Shown here piece by piece: positions 1-7,633 of a stretch of 58,072 nucleotides of DNA; within the stretch, counting starts at the first letter, position 1; the number at the start of each line of letters is the position of its first letter. This DNA is from Lachnospiraceae bacterium (lineage in GTDB: Bacteria > Bacillota > Clostridia > Lachnospirales > Lachnospiraceae): NCBI GenBank assembly GCA_017482485.1, contig JAFUMV010000129.1, forward strand, positions 1 through 58,072. The letters are read 5' to 3'. The notes under the pieces were generated by a model. That model saw only the letters and a list, made by a program, of their open reading frames with translations, had not been told where the DNA came from and did not search any database. Made by a program: the position numbers and the translations under genes.

Positions 1-214
1 CAACGGCGCCGAGCGCGGCTGCCAAAAGGCAGCAGAACCCATGCGCGCGAGTGCGCATGGAGCTTCGAACATGAGCCGTCAGAACTTCTGGCGGCCTGTC
101 TTCGTTGTGTGCAAAGCGCACAACGGCGCCGAGCGCGGCTGCCAAAAGGCAGCAGAACCCATGCGCGCGAGTGCGCATGGAGCTTCGAACATGAGCCGTC
201 AGAATTTCTGACGG
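1..214. repeat. 120-bp tandem repeat, palindrome-rich (family R1, copy a)
   Basis: Bases 1-94 recur almost unchanged at 121-214, giving a direct repeat with a period of 120 bases; the second unit runs into the end of the CYTH gene. Each unit holds several small inverted repeats: GCTGCC/GGCAGC, ATGCGC/GCGCAT, and GTGTGC/GCGCAC between the units. The architecture and the shared GAGCGCGG and GTGTGC...GCGCAC pieces resemble, in reverse orientation, the intergenic palindrome clusters near 9.0, 45.8 and 57.9 kb. No gene is seen in 1-198. The left end is cut by the window edge, so more units could exist. Confidence 0.85.
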
Positions 215-226
215 CTCATGTTCGAA
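184..226 (-). terminator. Perfect 21-bp inverted repeat spanning the CYTH stop codon
   Basis: Arms 184-204 and 206-226 are perfectly complementary with a one-base centre. On the minus strand the first arm encodes the last residues of the CYTH protein (NSNMSRQ), and the stop codon lies in the second arm. No T-run follows, so function as an intrinsic terminator is uncertain; it may instead protect the 3' end or be a repeat-insertion scar. Confidence 0.55.
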
Positions 227-645
227 TTGTGGTAAGTCGGATCCTTTGTCACATCCTGATCAAACCAGGCAGGCGGCTGAAAATTTTGCGCTTCCTCTAT
301 GCTGGGAAATTCCACTTCTGCAATGACCAAAGGCGCAAATGGAGCTTCGAAAACATCAAGTTCGCTGGTGTAGGGTTCGCAGGGGATCAGATAGCGTCTT
401 TTGGAGATGAGATTGCCGTCCGCTTTTTCCTTTAAATGTTCGTAGGAGGGGCGGTTTAAGGGAAGGTTATATTCCTCTCTGGCAAGAAGTCCTTTCCCCT
501 TGTAGGTCATGTAATAATTGTCATCCTCCCTGCGAACACGCACAACCGGATCGGTGTTCAAATAAGCCTGTTCGATGATGTGGAAGGGAAATGCGGTCAG
601 ATTATCGGGCAGTTTTTTTATGGTAAATTTACGTTCGATTTCCAT
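199..645 (-). CDS. CYTH domain protein (triphosphate tunnel enzyme family)
   Basis: A 148-residue protein that opens with the EIERKF signature, the ExExK motif that binds triphosphate in the CYTH (CyaB-thiamine triphosphatase) superfamily. Later basic and acidic strands (VRVRRED, MTYKGKG, ELDVFE, IAEVEF) fit the eight-strand tunnel, and the whole protein is one domain of usual size. Members hydrolyse inorganic triphosphate or other organic triphosphates; the substrate here cannot be told. The ATG is preceded by AAGGAGG at ideal spacing. The gene is divergent from the DJ-1 family gene, and its last codons lie inside a perfect inverted repeat. A cytosolic enzyme is expected. Confidence 0.85.
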   Translation of the reverse strand: MEIERKFTIKKLPDNLTAFPFHIIEQAYLNTDPVVRVRREDDNYYMTYKGKGLLAREEYNLPLNRPSYEHLKEKADGNLISKRRYLIPCEPYTSELDVFEAPFAPLVIAEVEFPSIEEAQNFQPPAWFDQDVTKDPTYHNSNMSRQKF

Positions 646-676
646 GGGGCCTCCTTAAGATAGAATGATTGTGCTA

Positions 677-706
677 ATTGTATCATAAAATTAGTAAAAT
701 GGCCAA
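677..706 (-). promoter_or_regulatory. Candidate sigma-A promoter of the CYTH gene
   Basis: On the minus strand TTGGCC (706-701) and TACAAT (682-677) are separated by 18 bases, about 30 bases before the ribosome site of the CYTH gene. The boxes are recognisable but imperfect. Confidence 0.45.
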
Positions 707-755
707 ATCTTTAGAAATTATTCATATTTTCGCCCTTTAATGGACACATAATATC

Positions 756-764
756 TGCTATGAT
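756..764 (+). promoter_or_regulatory. Candidate extended -10 promoter of the DJ-1/CBS pair
   Basis: TGCTATGAT forms a TGn-extended -10 box upstream of the DJ-1 family gene; TTTAAT 17 bases earlier (736-741) is a weak -35. Confidence 0.4.
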
Positions 765-845
765 AGACATATGAAAAGGAGCGGCAGGAGAGGAATTTAA
801 CATCTATTGCTCCGGGCTTTGCTGCGTTGTGGAAAGGAGTTTGAT

Positions 846-1400
846 ATGGCAGAAATCGGTATTTTTTTTGCAGAAGGATATGAAGAAATAGAAGCGCTTA
901 CGGTGGTGGATCTTTGTAGGCGCGCCGGCATCGGTGTGACGATGATTTCCGTTGCCGGAAGTGAATTGGTAAAAGGTTCTCATGGGATTGCGGTGAAAAT
1001 GGATGCTGCACTGGCAGATGTGGATATGAATGGGTTTGACATGCTCGTGCTGCCGGGAGGAATGCCGGGCACTACGAATCTGGAGGCCTGCGGCAGGCTG
1101 ATGGAGGCGTTGGATCATCATTATCAGAATGGAAAATGGGTGGCAGCCATCTGTGCGGCGCCCAGCATTTTGGGACATCGGGGCTTTTTAAAAGGAAGAA
1201 AGGCAACCTGTTATCCGTCTTTTGAAACGCATCTGGAAGGGGCGAAGGTGACAGCTTCGGCAGTGGAAGCGGATGGAAATGTAATTACCGGCCGCGGTAT
1301 GGGCTGTGCGATTCCGTTCGGACTTAAAATTGTGGAGAAGCTTGTTTCACCGGATGCGGCAAATCAGCTTGCAGAAGGCATTGTATACGAAAGGCAGTAA
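846..1400 (+). CDS. DJ-1/PfpI (ThiJ/YajL) family protein
   Basis: A 184-residue protein of the DJ-1/ThiJ/PfpI superfamily. The nucleophile-elbow cysteine is Cys103 in AICAAPSILG, and the conserved acidic residue that stabilises it is in AEGYEEIE (about Glu16). Relatives act as glyoxalase III or deglycase-like enzymes or as oxidative-stress proteins; annotation as a 4-methyl-5(beta-hydroxyethyl)thiazole phosphate protein is historical. The reading frame is open further upstream (to 807), but the ATG at 846 has GGAAAGGAG seven bases ahead and starts at the family's usual MAEIGIF strand, so I chose it. The CBS gene follows 10 bases downstream, probably in the same transcript. Confidence 0.9.
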   Translation: MAEIGIFFAEGYEEIEALTVVDLCRRAGIGVTMISVAGSELVKGSHGIAVKMDAALADVDMNGFDMLVLPGGMPGTTNLEACGRLMEALDHHYQNGKWVAAICAAPSILGHRGFLKGRKATCYPSFETHLEGAKVTASAVEADGNVITGRGMGCAIPFGLKIVEKLVSPDAANQLAEGIVYERQ

Positions 1401-1410
1401 ATACGAAGGG

Positions 1411-1824
1411 ATGAATATATTATTTTTTCTGACACCCAAAAGCGAAGTCGCTTATGTGAGGGAAGATGACACGCTCAGACAGGCTTTGGAAAAGATGGAG
1501 CATCATGGATTTACAGCGGTTCCGCTGTTGTCTGTAGATGGCAGATATATCGGGACTCTTACCGATGGAGATGTGCTCTGGGGACTGAAAAACCGGGATT
1601 TTCCCGATCTTCGGAAAATGGAAAATATATCTGTGATGGAAGTTAAAAGGCTGCATGATAATAAGCCTGTACATATCAATGTCAATATGGAAGGATTATT
1701 GGAAAAAGTGACATCTCAGAACTTTGTGCCGGTCGTGGATGACGATAAGATCTTTATTGGTATCGTCACAAGGCGTGATGTAATTCATCATCTGGCAAAA
1801 CGGTCTGAATGGATTCCGTCATAA
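1411..1824 (+). CDS. CBS-pair domain protein
   Basis: A 137-residue protein made almost entirely of two CBS motifs. The first spans roughly residues 15-60 (DDTLRQALEKM, AVPLLSVDGRYIGTLTDGDVL) and the second residues 75-130 (PVHINVNMEGLLEKV, FVPVVDDDKIFIGIVTRRDVI). Stand-alone CBS pairs bind adenosyl nucleotides and act as energy or nucleotide sensors; no partner is fused here. The open frame reaches back to 1306 in another reading of the DJ-1 gene, but the ATG at 1411 gives the expected N-terminus (MNILFFLTPKSEVAY). Only a poorly spaced GAAGGG precedes it, so translation may be coupled to the upstream gene. Confidence 0.85.
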   Translation: MNILFFLTPKSEVAYVREDDTLRQALEKMEHHGFTAVPLLSVDGRYIGTLTDGDVLWGLKNRDFPDLRKMENISVMEVKRLHDNKPVHINVNMEGLLEKVTSQNFVPVVDDDKIFIGIVTRRDVIHHLAKRSEWIPS

Positions 1825-1857
1825 CTGAATAAGAATCTGTGCCCGATGGGCGCATTG

Positions 1858-1890
1858 AAAAAGGGGCCGCTGCGAAGATGCAACGACCCC
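1858..1890 (-). terminator. Intrinsic terminator of the spore protein gene
   Basis: On the minus strand an 11-bp stem (arms 1890-1880 and 1873-1863, with three G-U pairs) and a six-base loop are followed by five T residues. It sits 25 bases after the SASP stop codon. Confidence 0.8.
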
Positions 1891-1914
1891 TCCTTCATTT
1901 CTTTACAGAAAGAG

Positions 1915-2124
1915 TTATTTGTTCATTTCCTCTTCCTGCTTCTTGATCATTCTGCGAACCATTTCGCCACCGATGGAACCGGCTTCCTTAGAAGTCAGGT
2001 CACCGTTGTAACCTTCTTTTAAGTTCACACCCAGTTCAGAAGCAATCTCAGTTTTGAATCTGTCAAGAGCTGCTTTTGCTTCAGGAACCTCTACTCTATT
2101 AGATCTGCCAGAAGAACTTGCCAT
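1915..2124 (-). CDS. Alpha/beta-type small acid-soluble spore protein
   Basis: A 69-residue protein with the hallmarks of alpha/beta-type SASP: the germination-protease site TEIASELGV near residue 30, and the conserved C-terminal half NGDLTSKEAGSIGGEMVRRMI. In the family it coats spore DNA, holds it in an A-like form and protects it from UV and heat, and is then degraded on germination as an amino acid source. The N-terminal SSSGRSNRVEVPEAKAAL also fits. The ATG has GGAGGTG seven bases ahead. It stands alone between terminators, and late forespore (sigma-G) expression is expected, although I could not find a convincing sigma-G box. It is direct evidence that the organism sporulates. Confidence 0.95.
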   Translation of the reverse strand: MASSSGRSNRVEVPEAKAALDRFKTEIASELGVNLKEGYNGDLTSKEAGSIGGEMVRRMIKKQEEEMNK

Positions 2125-2359
2125 TTCTAATTCACCTCCGTAAATTGTCTGTTTGTTATTTTACCCGGTCGCTGACAAATATGTCGGCAGCCGCAAGATA
2201 AGCGCTTTGACCTTTCGCTTACCTTTTTGGCTCTGCAGCTGCCGTGTTCGGTTCGCGCTTTGTCATCACTTATCTTGACCTTAGTATGTTCGGCGGCGGG
2301 AGAATTATTATGGTAGTTACTGGTAAAAATAAATGGCAAATTTAAAAAGCGCTGACAGC

Positions 2360-2968
2360 TTATGAAATCAGAGAGATGATTTCAGCATCCAGCCGGGCAG
2401 CATCACGGCTGTCATGGGTGGAAACAAGCAGGGTGCGTCCGTTCCGGTATTTTTGGATTAACGCCACGGCTTTTTTTCTGGAGTCCTCATCCAGGCCGGA
2501 AAAGGGTTCATCCAAAAGCAACATATCGGAAGGGGTAAGCAGTGCGCGAAGCAGACAGACCTTCCTGCGCATGCCGCCGGAATATTCGGAGACGGATTTT
2601 TTGAAATCTGTTTCCGAAAGAAAATCTTTTATCAGCTTTTGGACTTCTTCTGCCGCAATGTTTTTTCCGGCACTGAACCGGATGTTTTCGATTGCGCTTA
2701 AGCCTTCCAGAAGGCGGTCTTCCTGAAAAACAACGGAAAAACGCAGATGTTCGGTTCCTGTAATCTGTCCGCAGTCCGGTTTTTCCAGACCGCAGAGGAT
2801 GCGCAAAAGCGTTGTTTTTCCGGTGCCCGAAGGCGCCATGATACAATAAGCATGTCCGGACAAAAAGGTTTGATTCAGATTTTGAAGCACTGTTTTTCCA
2901 GGATAGGATTTTGAAATATTTTTCAGGAGGATGTCCGGACATAAGGACTCACTGTTTCGTTTTGTCAT
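2360..2968 (-). CDS. ABC transporter ATP-binding protein (nitrate/sulfonate/taurine type)
   Basis: A 202-residue nucleotide-binding subunit. Walker A is APSGTGKTT (about residue 46), the signature is YSGGMRRKV, Walker B is LLLDEPFSGLD and the switch His is in STHD. It is most like SsuB/TauB-type ATPases but somewhat short. The ATG lies inside the 3' end of the permease gene, overlapping it by 20 bases, which suggests translational coupling. With the permease and lipoprotein upstream it completes an importer: lipoprotein, membrane subunit, ATPase. The substrate is unknown. Confidence 0.9.
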   Translation of the reverse strand: MTKRNSESLCPDILLKNISKSYPGKTVLQNLNQTFLSGHAYCIMAPSGTGKTTLLRILCGLEKPDCGQITGTEHLRFSVVFQEDRLLEGLSAIENIRFSAGKNIAAEEVQKLIKDFLSETDFKKSVSEYSGGMRRKVCLLRALLTPSDMLLLDEPFSGLDEDSRKKAVALIQKYRNGRTLLVSTHDSRDAARLDAEIISLIS

Positions 2969-3722
2969 GGCTTATCGCCCCCTTTCCGCTGCATTTTTTT
3001 AGTATAAATAACACAAGTTTTTCAAAAATCGTGCTGAGCAGAATGATGGTGAGCGTCCAGGAAAACAGTCCGGCGGTATCCAGATAGATTTTGGAACTGT
3101 AGAGACCTTCGCCGACGGAGCCGGAAGGGACGCCGATGACCTCGGCCGCAATGCCGGATTTCAGGCCCATGCCCAGGGCACTTTTGCAGGCGCTGTACAA
3201 ATGAGGGTAGAGCGCGGGGCGGTAGAGAAAGAAAATTTTTTTGTGAAAAGGAATTCCAAAAACCTGCGCCATTTCCAGAAGCTTCTGATCAGTGTTTTTC
3301 AGACCGGTCAGTGTGCTGATGTAAAGGATGGGATAAACCACAAGAAAAGAAATGAAAACGGAGAGATTTTTGGCACCCGTCCAGATCAGCGCCAGTATCA
3401 CGAAGGAAGCCACCGGAATGGACTTCATGAACTGGATGACAGGAGAGAGAAATTCATCAAACCAGTTCCATTTGCAGGAAACCGATGCGGTGAAAAGGCC
3501 GGCAAAAAAAGCAAGAAAAAAACCGAGACCGATTCTGCTGAAGGAAAACAGAACGGTCTGCCAGAATTTTAAAGTGACCGCCTGGCGAAAAAAGACTTTG
3601 AGTGTTTCCAGAGGGCCCGCAAGCAGGATTTTATTGTCGATCAAAAGATAAAGAATCTGCCAGACGCATAGCCAGAACAGCACAACAAAAGTCTTTTTGA
3701 ACCAGATCAGTATTTTTTTCAT
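2949..3722 (-). CDS. ABC transporter permease (BPD_transp_1, SsuC/TauC type)
   Basis: About 257 residues with a first membrane segment (VVLFWLCVWQILYLLI) and several more hydrophobic stretches. The central EAA-type loop that docks the ATPase can be read around DQKLLEMAQVFGIPFHKK. The reading frame is open to a TTG at 3740, but the ATG at 3722 has GAGGA five bases ahead, so I take that start. It lies 27 bases after the lipoprotein gene and overlaps the ATPase gene. The family imports small oxyanions, alkylsulfonates or thiamine-precursor-like molecules. Confidence 0.88.
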   Translation of the reverse strand: MKKILIWFKKTFVVLFWLCVWQILYLLIDNKILLAGPLETLKVFFRQAVTLKFWQTVLFSFSRIGLGFFLAFFAGLFTASVSCKWNWFDEFLSPVIQFMKSIPVASFVILALIWTGAKNLSVFISFLVVYPILYISTLTGLKNTDQKLLEMAQVFGIPFHKKIFFLYRPALYPHLYSACKSALGMGLKSGIAAEVIGVPSGSVGEGLYSSKIYLDTAGLFSWTLTIILLSTIFEKLVLFILKKCSGKGAISHDKTKQ

Positions 3723-3749
3723 GACAGTCCTCGTTTCCAAAGCGATTTA

Positions 3750-4841
3750 TCAGGGAATGTAATAAAATGCATCTTCAGGCAGAGCGCCGCCGACGGAGGC
3801 AGGATTTTGCTCCAGCAGAGTATTGAAATAGCCCTCCAGTGCCTCTTTCATTTCTTCTTTGTCCAGGTAGGCGATGTTGCAGGAAGGAAGCGCTTTCTGT
3901 GCGATGGGCGCTTTGGCAACAATGCCGGCCTCGGCAATCAGAGCAGCAGCGGTTTCGGGATCTTCTTTGGTGAATTGGATGGAAGCTTCGTGTTCCTCTA
4001 AGAAAATATCCACCAGATCCTGATGGGCATTCAAAAAGTCATTGGTCACAACGGTCACCCCTGTCACAAGCCGGCTGTCGGAATTCATGTCATCCCAGAT
4101 CGCAGAAAGATCGCCCACTACGTTTAGAGCTTCATTCTGGGAAAGGGCAACTGTAACAAAGGGCTGGGGCAGAAGTCCGATCGCAGAAGAGTCTGCCGCA
4201 AGAATGGAAGCGACTTCTGTAGCTTCCGATTTAAATTCCAGAGTCACGTCCTCTTCGGAAAGCCCCGACCGGGCAATCAGATAGCAAAGCGCATATTCGG
4301 GGGTGGTGCCTTTGCCGGGCAGATAAACGGTTTTTCCTTTTAAACTTTCGATGGAATTTTCTTCCAGAGAAGGATCTGCAGACACCAGATAGAGAACCCC
4401 CAGCGTATTGATGTCGATAACGGAAATATTCTGTTCGGTTTTCTGATAAAGCACTGCGGAAAGGTTGGCCGGCATCAGCGCGATATCCACTTTCCCGCCG
4501 GCTACTAAAGCGGTCAGCTCATCTGCCGCGGTGACCATGGTAAATTCGTACTGATTTTGGGAGTTTCCATTTTGGGCATCCTCCATCAGCTTGACAAGTC
4601 CCATGGTGGTGGGGCCCTTTAAGCCGCCGACACGGATGACGGTTTGCTCTGCGGCAGCGGTTTCTGACACCGCTGTTGATTCTGCGGCGGTCGTTTCCTC
4701 TGCAGGAGCTTTTACTGCCAGGGTTTCTTGTGCCGAAGTCTGTGCTCCGGTGCTTTCCGTTTCAGCAGCTGCGCTGCATCCTGTGACGGACAGCGTCAGA
4801 ATCACTGCCGCAATCAACATTGAGATTTTGTTCTTTTTCAT
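3750..4841 (-). CDS. ABC transporter substrate-binding lipoprotein
   Basis: A 363-residue lipoprotein. A signal peptide (MKKNKISMLIAAVILTL) ends in the lipobox SVTGC, so it should be anchored outside the membrane. A Glu/Ala/Thr-rich tether of about 45 residues (to about residue 68) precedes the binding domain. IRVGGLKGPTTMGLVKLME and later ALMPANLSAVLY and GLLPQPFVTVAL are typical of the nitrate/sulfonate/taurine (SsuA/ThiY-like, NMT1) fold. The ATG has GGAGGAATTATA ahead. It is the second gene of the operon begun by the TM1266-like protein, 14 bases downstream of it. The ligand is not predictable from what I can see. Confidence 0.9.
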   Translation of the reverse strand: MKKNKISMLIAAVILTLSVTGCSAAAETESTGAQTSAQETLAVKAPAEETTAAESTAVSETAAAEQTVIRVGGLKGPTTMGLVKLMEDAQNGNSQNQYEFTMVTAADELTALVAGGKVDIALMPANLSAVLYQKTEQNISVIDINTLGVLYLVSADPSLEENSIESLKGKTVYLPGKGTTPEYALCYLIARSGLSEEDVTLEFKSEATEVASILAADSSAIGLLPQPFVTVALSQNEALNVVGDLSAIWDDMNSDSRLVTGVTVVTNDFLNAHQDLVDIFLEEHEASIQFTKEDPETAAALIAEAGIVAKAPIAQKALPSCNIAYLDKEEMKEALEGYFNTLLEQNPASVGGALPEDAFYYIP

Positions 4842-4855
4842 TATAATTCCTCCGG

Positions 4856-5110
4856 TTATCTTTGTTTTGTATAAATGGTTTTGGTGCTGACACCATCGAG
4901 CATCCCGAGTTTACCGGAGAGAGAACTGATTTTGTCTATGGGAGCATCCAGCACAATACTGATAATGGACAGTTTCTTTTCACGATAAGGAATTCCCATG
5001 CGCCCGATGATATATTGACTGTAATCATGGAGAAGCTGATTCATCATCTCTACAGAATCCGGATTTTCGACCATAATTCCAATCAAAGCCACGCGTGTTT
5101 CCTGAAACAT
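4856..5110 (-). CDS. TM1266-like iron-only hydrogenase system regulator
   Basis: An 84-residue protein with the ACT/NikR-C-like pattern of the TM1266 family: strand RVALIGIMVEN, helix SVEMMNQLLHDYSQYIIGRMG, strand KLSIISIVLDAP, helix KISSLSGKLGML and a final strand GVSTKTIYTK. The family is named for frequent linkage to [FeFe]-hydrogenase maturation genes and is presumed regulatory; it has no DNA-binding domain. Here it is the first gene of an ABC importer operon instead. GGAGGTATTTTT precedes the ATG. I infer it senses or tunes the transported nutrient. Confidence 0.8.
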   Translation of the reverse strand: MFQETRVALIGIMVENPDSVEMMNQLLHDYSQYIIGRMGIPYREKKLSIISIVLDAPIDKISSLSGKLGMLDGVSTKTIYTKQR

Positions 5111-5243
5111 AAAAATACCTCCATTAGAAAAGCTGTTAAAACTGTCGTCATCATTTCAGATGCGGGAATGCATACAAAACCGCCTTCTCCCGCAGCAGAC
5201 ACAGGTCCCTTTGGGGTCAGCACGATGAAACGCCGTGAACAAT
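5111..5243 (-). promoter_or_regulatory. Structured 5' leader of the TM1266/ABC operon (candidate riboswitch)
   Basis: Between the minus-strand promoter and the TM1266-like gene lies a leader of about 130 bases. It contains a perfect 7-bp stem TGCGGGA...TCCCGCA (5184-5195 region pairing with about 5161-5168), whose loop holds GAAGGCGGTTTTG, preceded by GACCCCAAAGGGACC. The composition and ordered hairpins suggest a regulatory RNA. I cannot assign it to a known riboswitch class; a molybdenum/tungsten-cofactor-type leader is one unverified idea. Confidence 0.4.
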
Positions 5244-5249
5244 AACACA

Positions 5250-5278
5250 AACATAGCATAAACAAACAATGATGTCAA
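5250..5278 (-). promoter_or_regulatory. Sigma-A promoter of the TM1266/ABC operon
   Basis: On the minus strand a perfect TTGACA (5278-5273), a 17-base spacer and TATGTT (5255-5250) predict a transcript starting near 5243. Confidence 0.75.
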
Positions 5279-5306
5279 AATAAAACTGGTATTTTGGAAA
5301 CGTTTG

Positions 5307-5315
5307 TGTTATAAT
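5307..5315 (+). promoter_or_regulatory. Extended -10 promoter of tig
   Basis: TGTTATAAT is a TGn-extended consensus -10 box 135 bases before the trigger factor start. No strong -35 is visible. The divergent operon promoter is only 30 bases away. Confidence 0.5.
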
Positions 5316-5449
5316 CGTACAATGACTGTGGGTATGCCTTGTCGTGCGCTTTTTTTGACGGTTAAACGAACAATAAGAAACGACAGCAGCCGACAAATTC
5401 AAAATCAGAAAATTGTATGATGCAAAAGAAATACGAGGAGGATATCACA

Positions 5450-6736
5450 ATGAGTTTACAGGTTGAAAAACTCGAAAAGAACATGGCGAAACTGACCATC
5501 GAAGTTTCTGCTGAAGAATTTTCCAAGGCGGTGGAAGCTGCTTACCAGAAGAATAAGAGTAAGATTTCTGTTCCCGGTTTCCGCAAGGGCAAAGTGCCCA
5601 AGAAGATGATCGAGCAGATGTATGGTAAGGAAGTATTCTATGAAGAAGCTGCCAATTCCATCATTCCCGATGCATACGAAAAGGCTCTGGAAGAGTGCAC
5701 AGAAACAATCGTTTCTTCTCCCAAGGTAAATGTGACTCAGATCGAAGAAGGCAAGGCATTCATCTTCACCGCTGAAGTTGCATTAAAGCCTGAAGTTACT
5801 CTGGGCGCTTACAAGGGCGTTGAAGTAGAGAAGATTGATGTAACTGTTACAGATGAAGAAGTTGATGCTGATTTAAAACAGCAGGCTGAGAACAACGCAA
5901 GAACAGTTGCAGTAGAAGGAAGACCCGTTGCAGATGGTGACATCGCAGTGATCGACTTTGAAGGCTTTGTTGACGGTGTTGCATTTGAAGGAGGCAAGGG
6001 TGAGAACTACAGCCTGACCATCGGCTCTCATTCCTTTATTGACAACTTCGAAGAGCAGCTGATCGGCAAGAATGCAGGAGACGAGTGCGATGTAAACGTA
6101 ACTTTCCCTGAAGATTATCAGGCGGCAGAACTGGCTGGCAAGCCCGCTCTGTTTAAGGTTACAGTAAAGGAAATCAAGGAAAAGCAGCTGCCCGAACTGA
6201 ATGATGAGTTTGCAGGTGAAGTTTCCGAATTCGATACTCTGGACGAGTACAAAGCTGACATCAAAAAGAAACTGGTTGAGAAGAAGGAAGCTGATGCGAA
6301 GAACGCAAAAGAAGATGCTGTTATCGATGCGGTAATCGCAAACGCTCAGATGGAAATTCCGGATGCAATGGTTGAGACACAGCAGAGACAGATCGTGGAT
6401 GACTTTGCCCAGAGAATTCAGATGCAGGGTATTTCCATGGATCAGTATTTCCAGTTCACAGGTCTTACCTATGACAAAATGCTGGAGCAGGTGAAGCCTC
6501 AGGCTGACCGCAAGATCAAATCCAGACTGGTTCTGGAAGCTGTTGTAGCTGCTGAGAACATTGAAGCTTCCGAAGAAGACTTCGAAGAAGAAGTAAAGAG
6601 AATGGCTGAAATGTATCAGATGGAAGCTGATAAGGTGAAGGAAGTTCTGGGTGAGAACGGCAAGAAACAGGTCAAGGAAGATCTGGCAGTGAAGAAAGCT
6701 GCAGAATTCGTAGTGAAGGAAGCTGTAGAAAAATAA
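5450..6736 (+). CDS. tig: Trigger factor, ribosome-associated chaperone
   Basis: A 428-residue trigger factor of normal length. The N-terminal ribosome-docking loop is VPGFRKGKVPKKMIEQ (about residues 35-50). A central FKBP-type prolyl isomerase domain runs from about residue 150 (DGDIAVIDFEGFVDG) to 245, and a long helical C-terminal substrate cradle follows. It binds nascent chains at the ribosome exit. The frame is open from 5417, but GAGGAGGA seven bases before the ATG at 5450 and the family N-terminus MSLQVEKLEKN decide the start. tig-clpP-clpX-lon-ysxC is a conserved Firmicute protein-quality-control cluster. Confidence 0.97.
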   Translation: MSLQVEKLEKNMAKLTIEVSAEEFSKAVEAAYQKNKSKISVPGFRKGKVPKKMIEQMYGKEVFYEEAANSIIPDAYEKALEECTETIVSSPKVNVTQIEEGKAFIFTAEVALKPEVTLGAYKGVEVEKIDVTVTDEEVDADLKQQAENNARTVAVEGRPVADGDIAVIDFEGFVDGVAFEGGKGENYSLTIGSHSFIDNFEEQLIGKNAGDECDVNVTFPEDYQAAELAGKPALFKVTVKEIKEKQLPELNDEFAGEVSEFDTLDEYKADIKKKLVEKKEADAKNAKEDAVIDAVIANAQMEIPDAMVETQQRQIVDDFAQRIQMQGISMDQYFQFTGLTYDKMLEQVKPQADRKIKSRLVLEAVVAAENIEASEEDFEEEVKRMAEMYQMEADKVKEVLGENGKKQVKEDLAVKKAAEFVVKEAVEK

Positions 6737-6748
6737 ATGTTCATTGCT

Positions 6749-6777
6749 GCACCTGCCTGGCATATGCCGGCAGGTGC
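6749..6777 (+). terminator. Hairpin after tig
   Basis: GCACCTGCC pairs with GGCAGGTGC around an inner GGCAT/ATGCC. The stem is long, but only scattered T residues follow, so it may be a weak terminator or a processing site between tig and clpP. Confidence 0.5.
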
Positions 6778-6898
6778 AAGTATTAAATCTTTATGAATTC
6801 AGTCAGGGGCAGGTTGCAAAAGAGAACCGTGTGCGCTAAGATTGTAATAGTCGTTGCGTGATGGAACGTGACAGGTAATCATTACAGGCACTGTCCTG

Positions 6899-6904
6899 TA
6901 TAAT
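6899..6904 (+). promoter_or_regulatory. Candidate -10 box for clpP
   Basis: A consensus TATAAT lies 40 bases before the clpP start; the upstream TAATCA is a poor -35. clpP could also be read from tig. Confidence 0.35.
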
Positions 6905-6943
6905 AAGGCCGCTTTCAGGGCGGCAGAATCGAGGTTTTCTATT

Positions 6944-7543
6944 ATGAGTTTAGTTCCTTATGTCCTTGAACAGACAAGTCGTGGAGAACGTACCTACGAC
7001 ATTTATTCCAGACTGTTAAAAGAGAGAATTATTTTCCTGGGAGAGGAAGTTAATGATGTGACAGCCAGCCTTGTAGTGGCACAGCTGCTTTATCTGGAAT
7101 CAGAAGATCCGGATAAGGATATCCATCTGTATATTAACAGCCCCGGCGGTTCCATTTCCGCAGGCATGGCAATTTACGATACCATGAAATATATCAAATG
7201 TGATGTATCCACTATCTGTATCGGTATGGCAGCCAGCATGGGTGCATTTTTGCTTGCAGGCGGCACAAAGGGCAAGAGAATGGCTCTGCCCAATGCGGAG
7301 ATCATGATTCATCAGCCACTCGGCGGTGCGCAGGGGCAGGCGACTGACATTGAAATCAATGCCAGACATATTTTAAAAATAAAAGAACGTATGAATCGCA
7401 TCATGGCGGAGAATACTGGAAAAGACTATGAAGTAATCGCAGCCGATACGGAAAGAGATAACTGGAAGACCGCAGAGGAAGCGAAAGAATATGGTCTGAT
7501 CGACATGGTGATTTCCTCCCATGAGGATTCTTATAATAAATAA
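6944..7543 (+). CDS. clpP: ATP-dependent Clp protease proteolytic subunit
   Basis: A 199-residue ClpP with the complete serine protease triad: Ser98 in GMAASMGA, His123 in MIHQPLGG and Asp172 in TERDNW. The N-terminal [24 protein letters not shown] is typical, with only a very short propeptide. Fourteen subunits form the barrel that degrades proteins unfolded by ClpX, the next gene, or by ClpC. A GAGG sequence sits about ten bases before the ATG. It lies 90 bases upstream of clpX. Confidence 0.98.
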   Translation: MSLVPYVLEQTSRGERTYDIYSRLLKERIIFLGEEVNDVTASLVVAQLLYLESEDPDKDIHLYINSPGGSISAGMAIYDTMKYIKCDVSTICIGMAASMGAFLLAGGTKGKRMALPNAEIMIHQPLGGAQGQATDIEINARHILKIKERMNRIMAENTGKDYEVIAADTERDNWKTAEEAKEYGLIDMVISSHEDSYNK

Positions 7544-7633
7544 TGGAAAGTGCGCTCTGCGGACTTTTTATTGCCAGAATATTTGAAATAACCGCTTGAC
7601 GGTTATTCATGATGCGTTAGATAGGAGTGTAAA

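Noticed and set aside
2127-2339. 70-residue minus-strand frame upstream of the spore protein gene
   Set aside because: No ribosome site, no hydrophobic or conserved pattern; probably noncoding leader.
5873-6763. 296-residue minus-strand frame across tig
   Set aside because: Antisense shadow of the strongly biased tig codons; Leu/Phe/Cys-rich translation with no motif.
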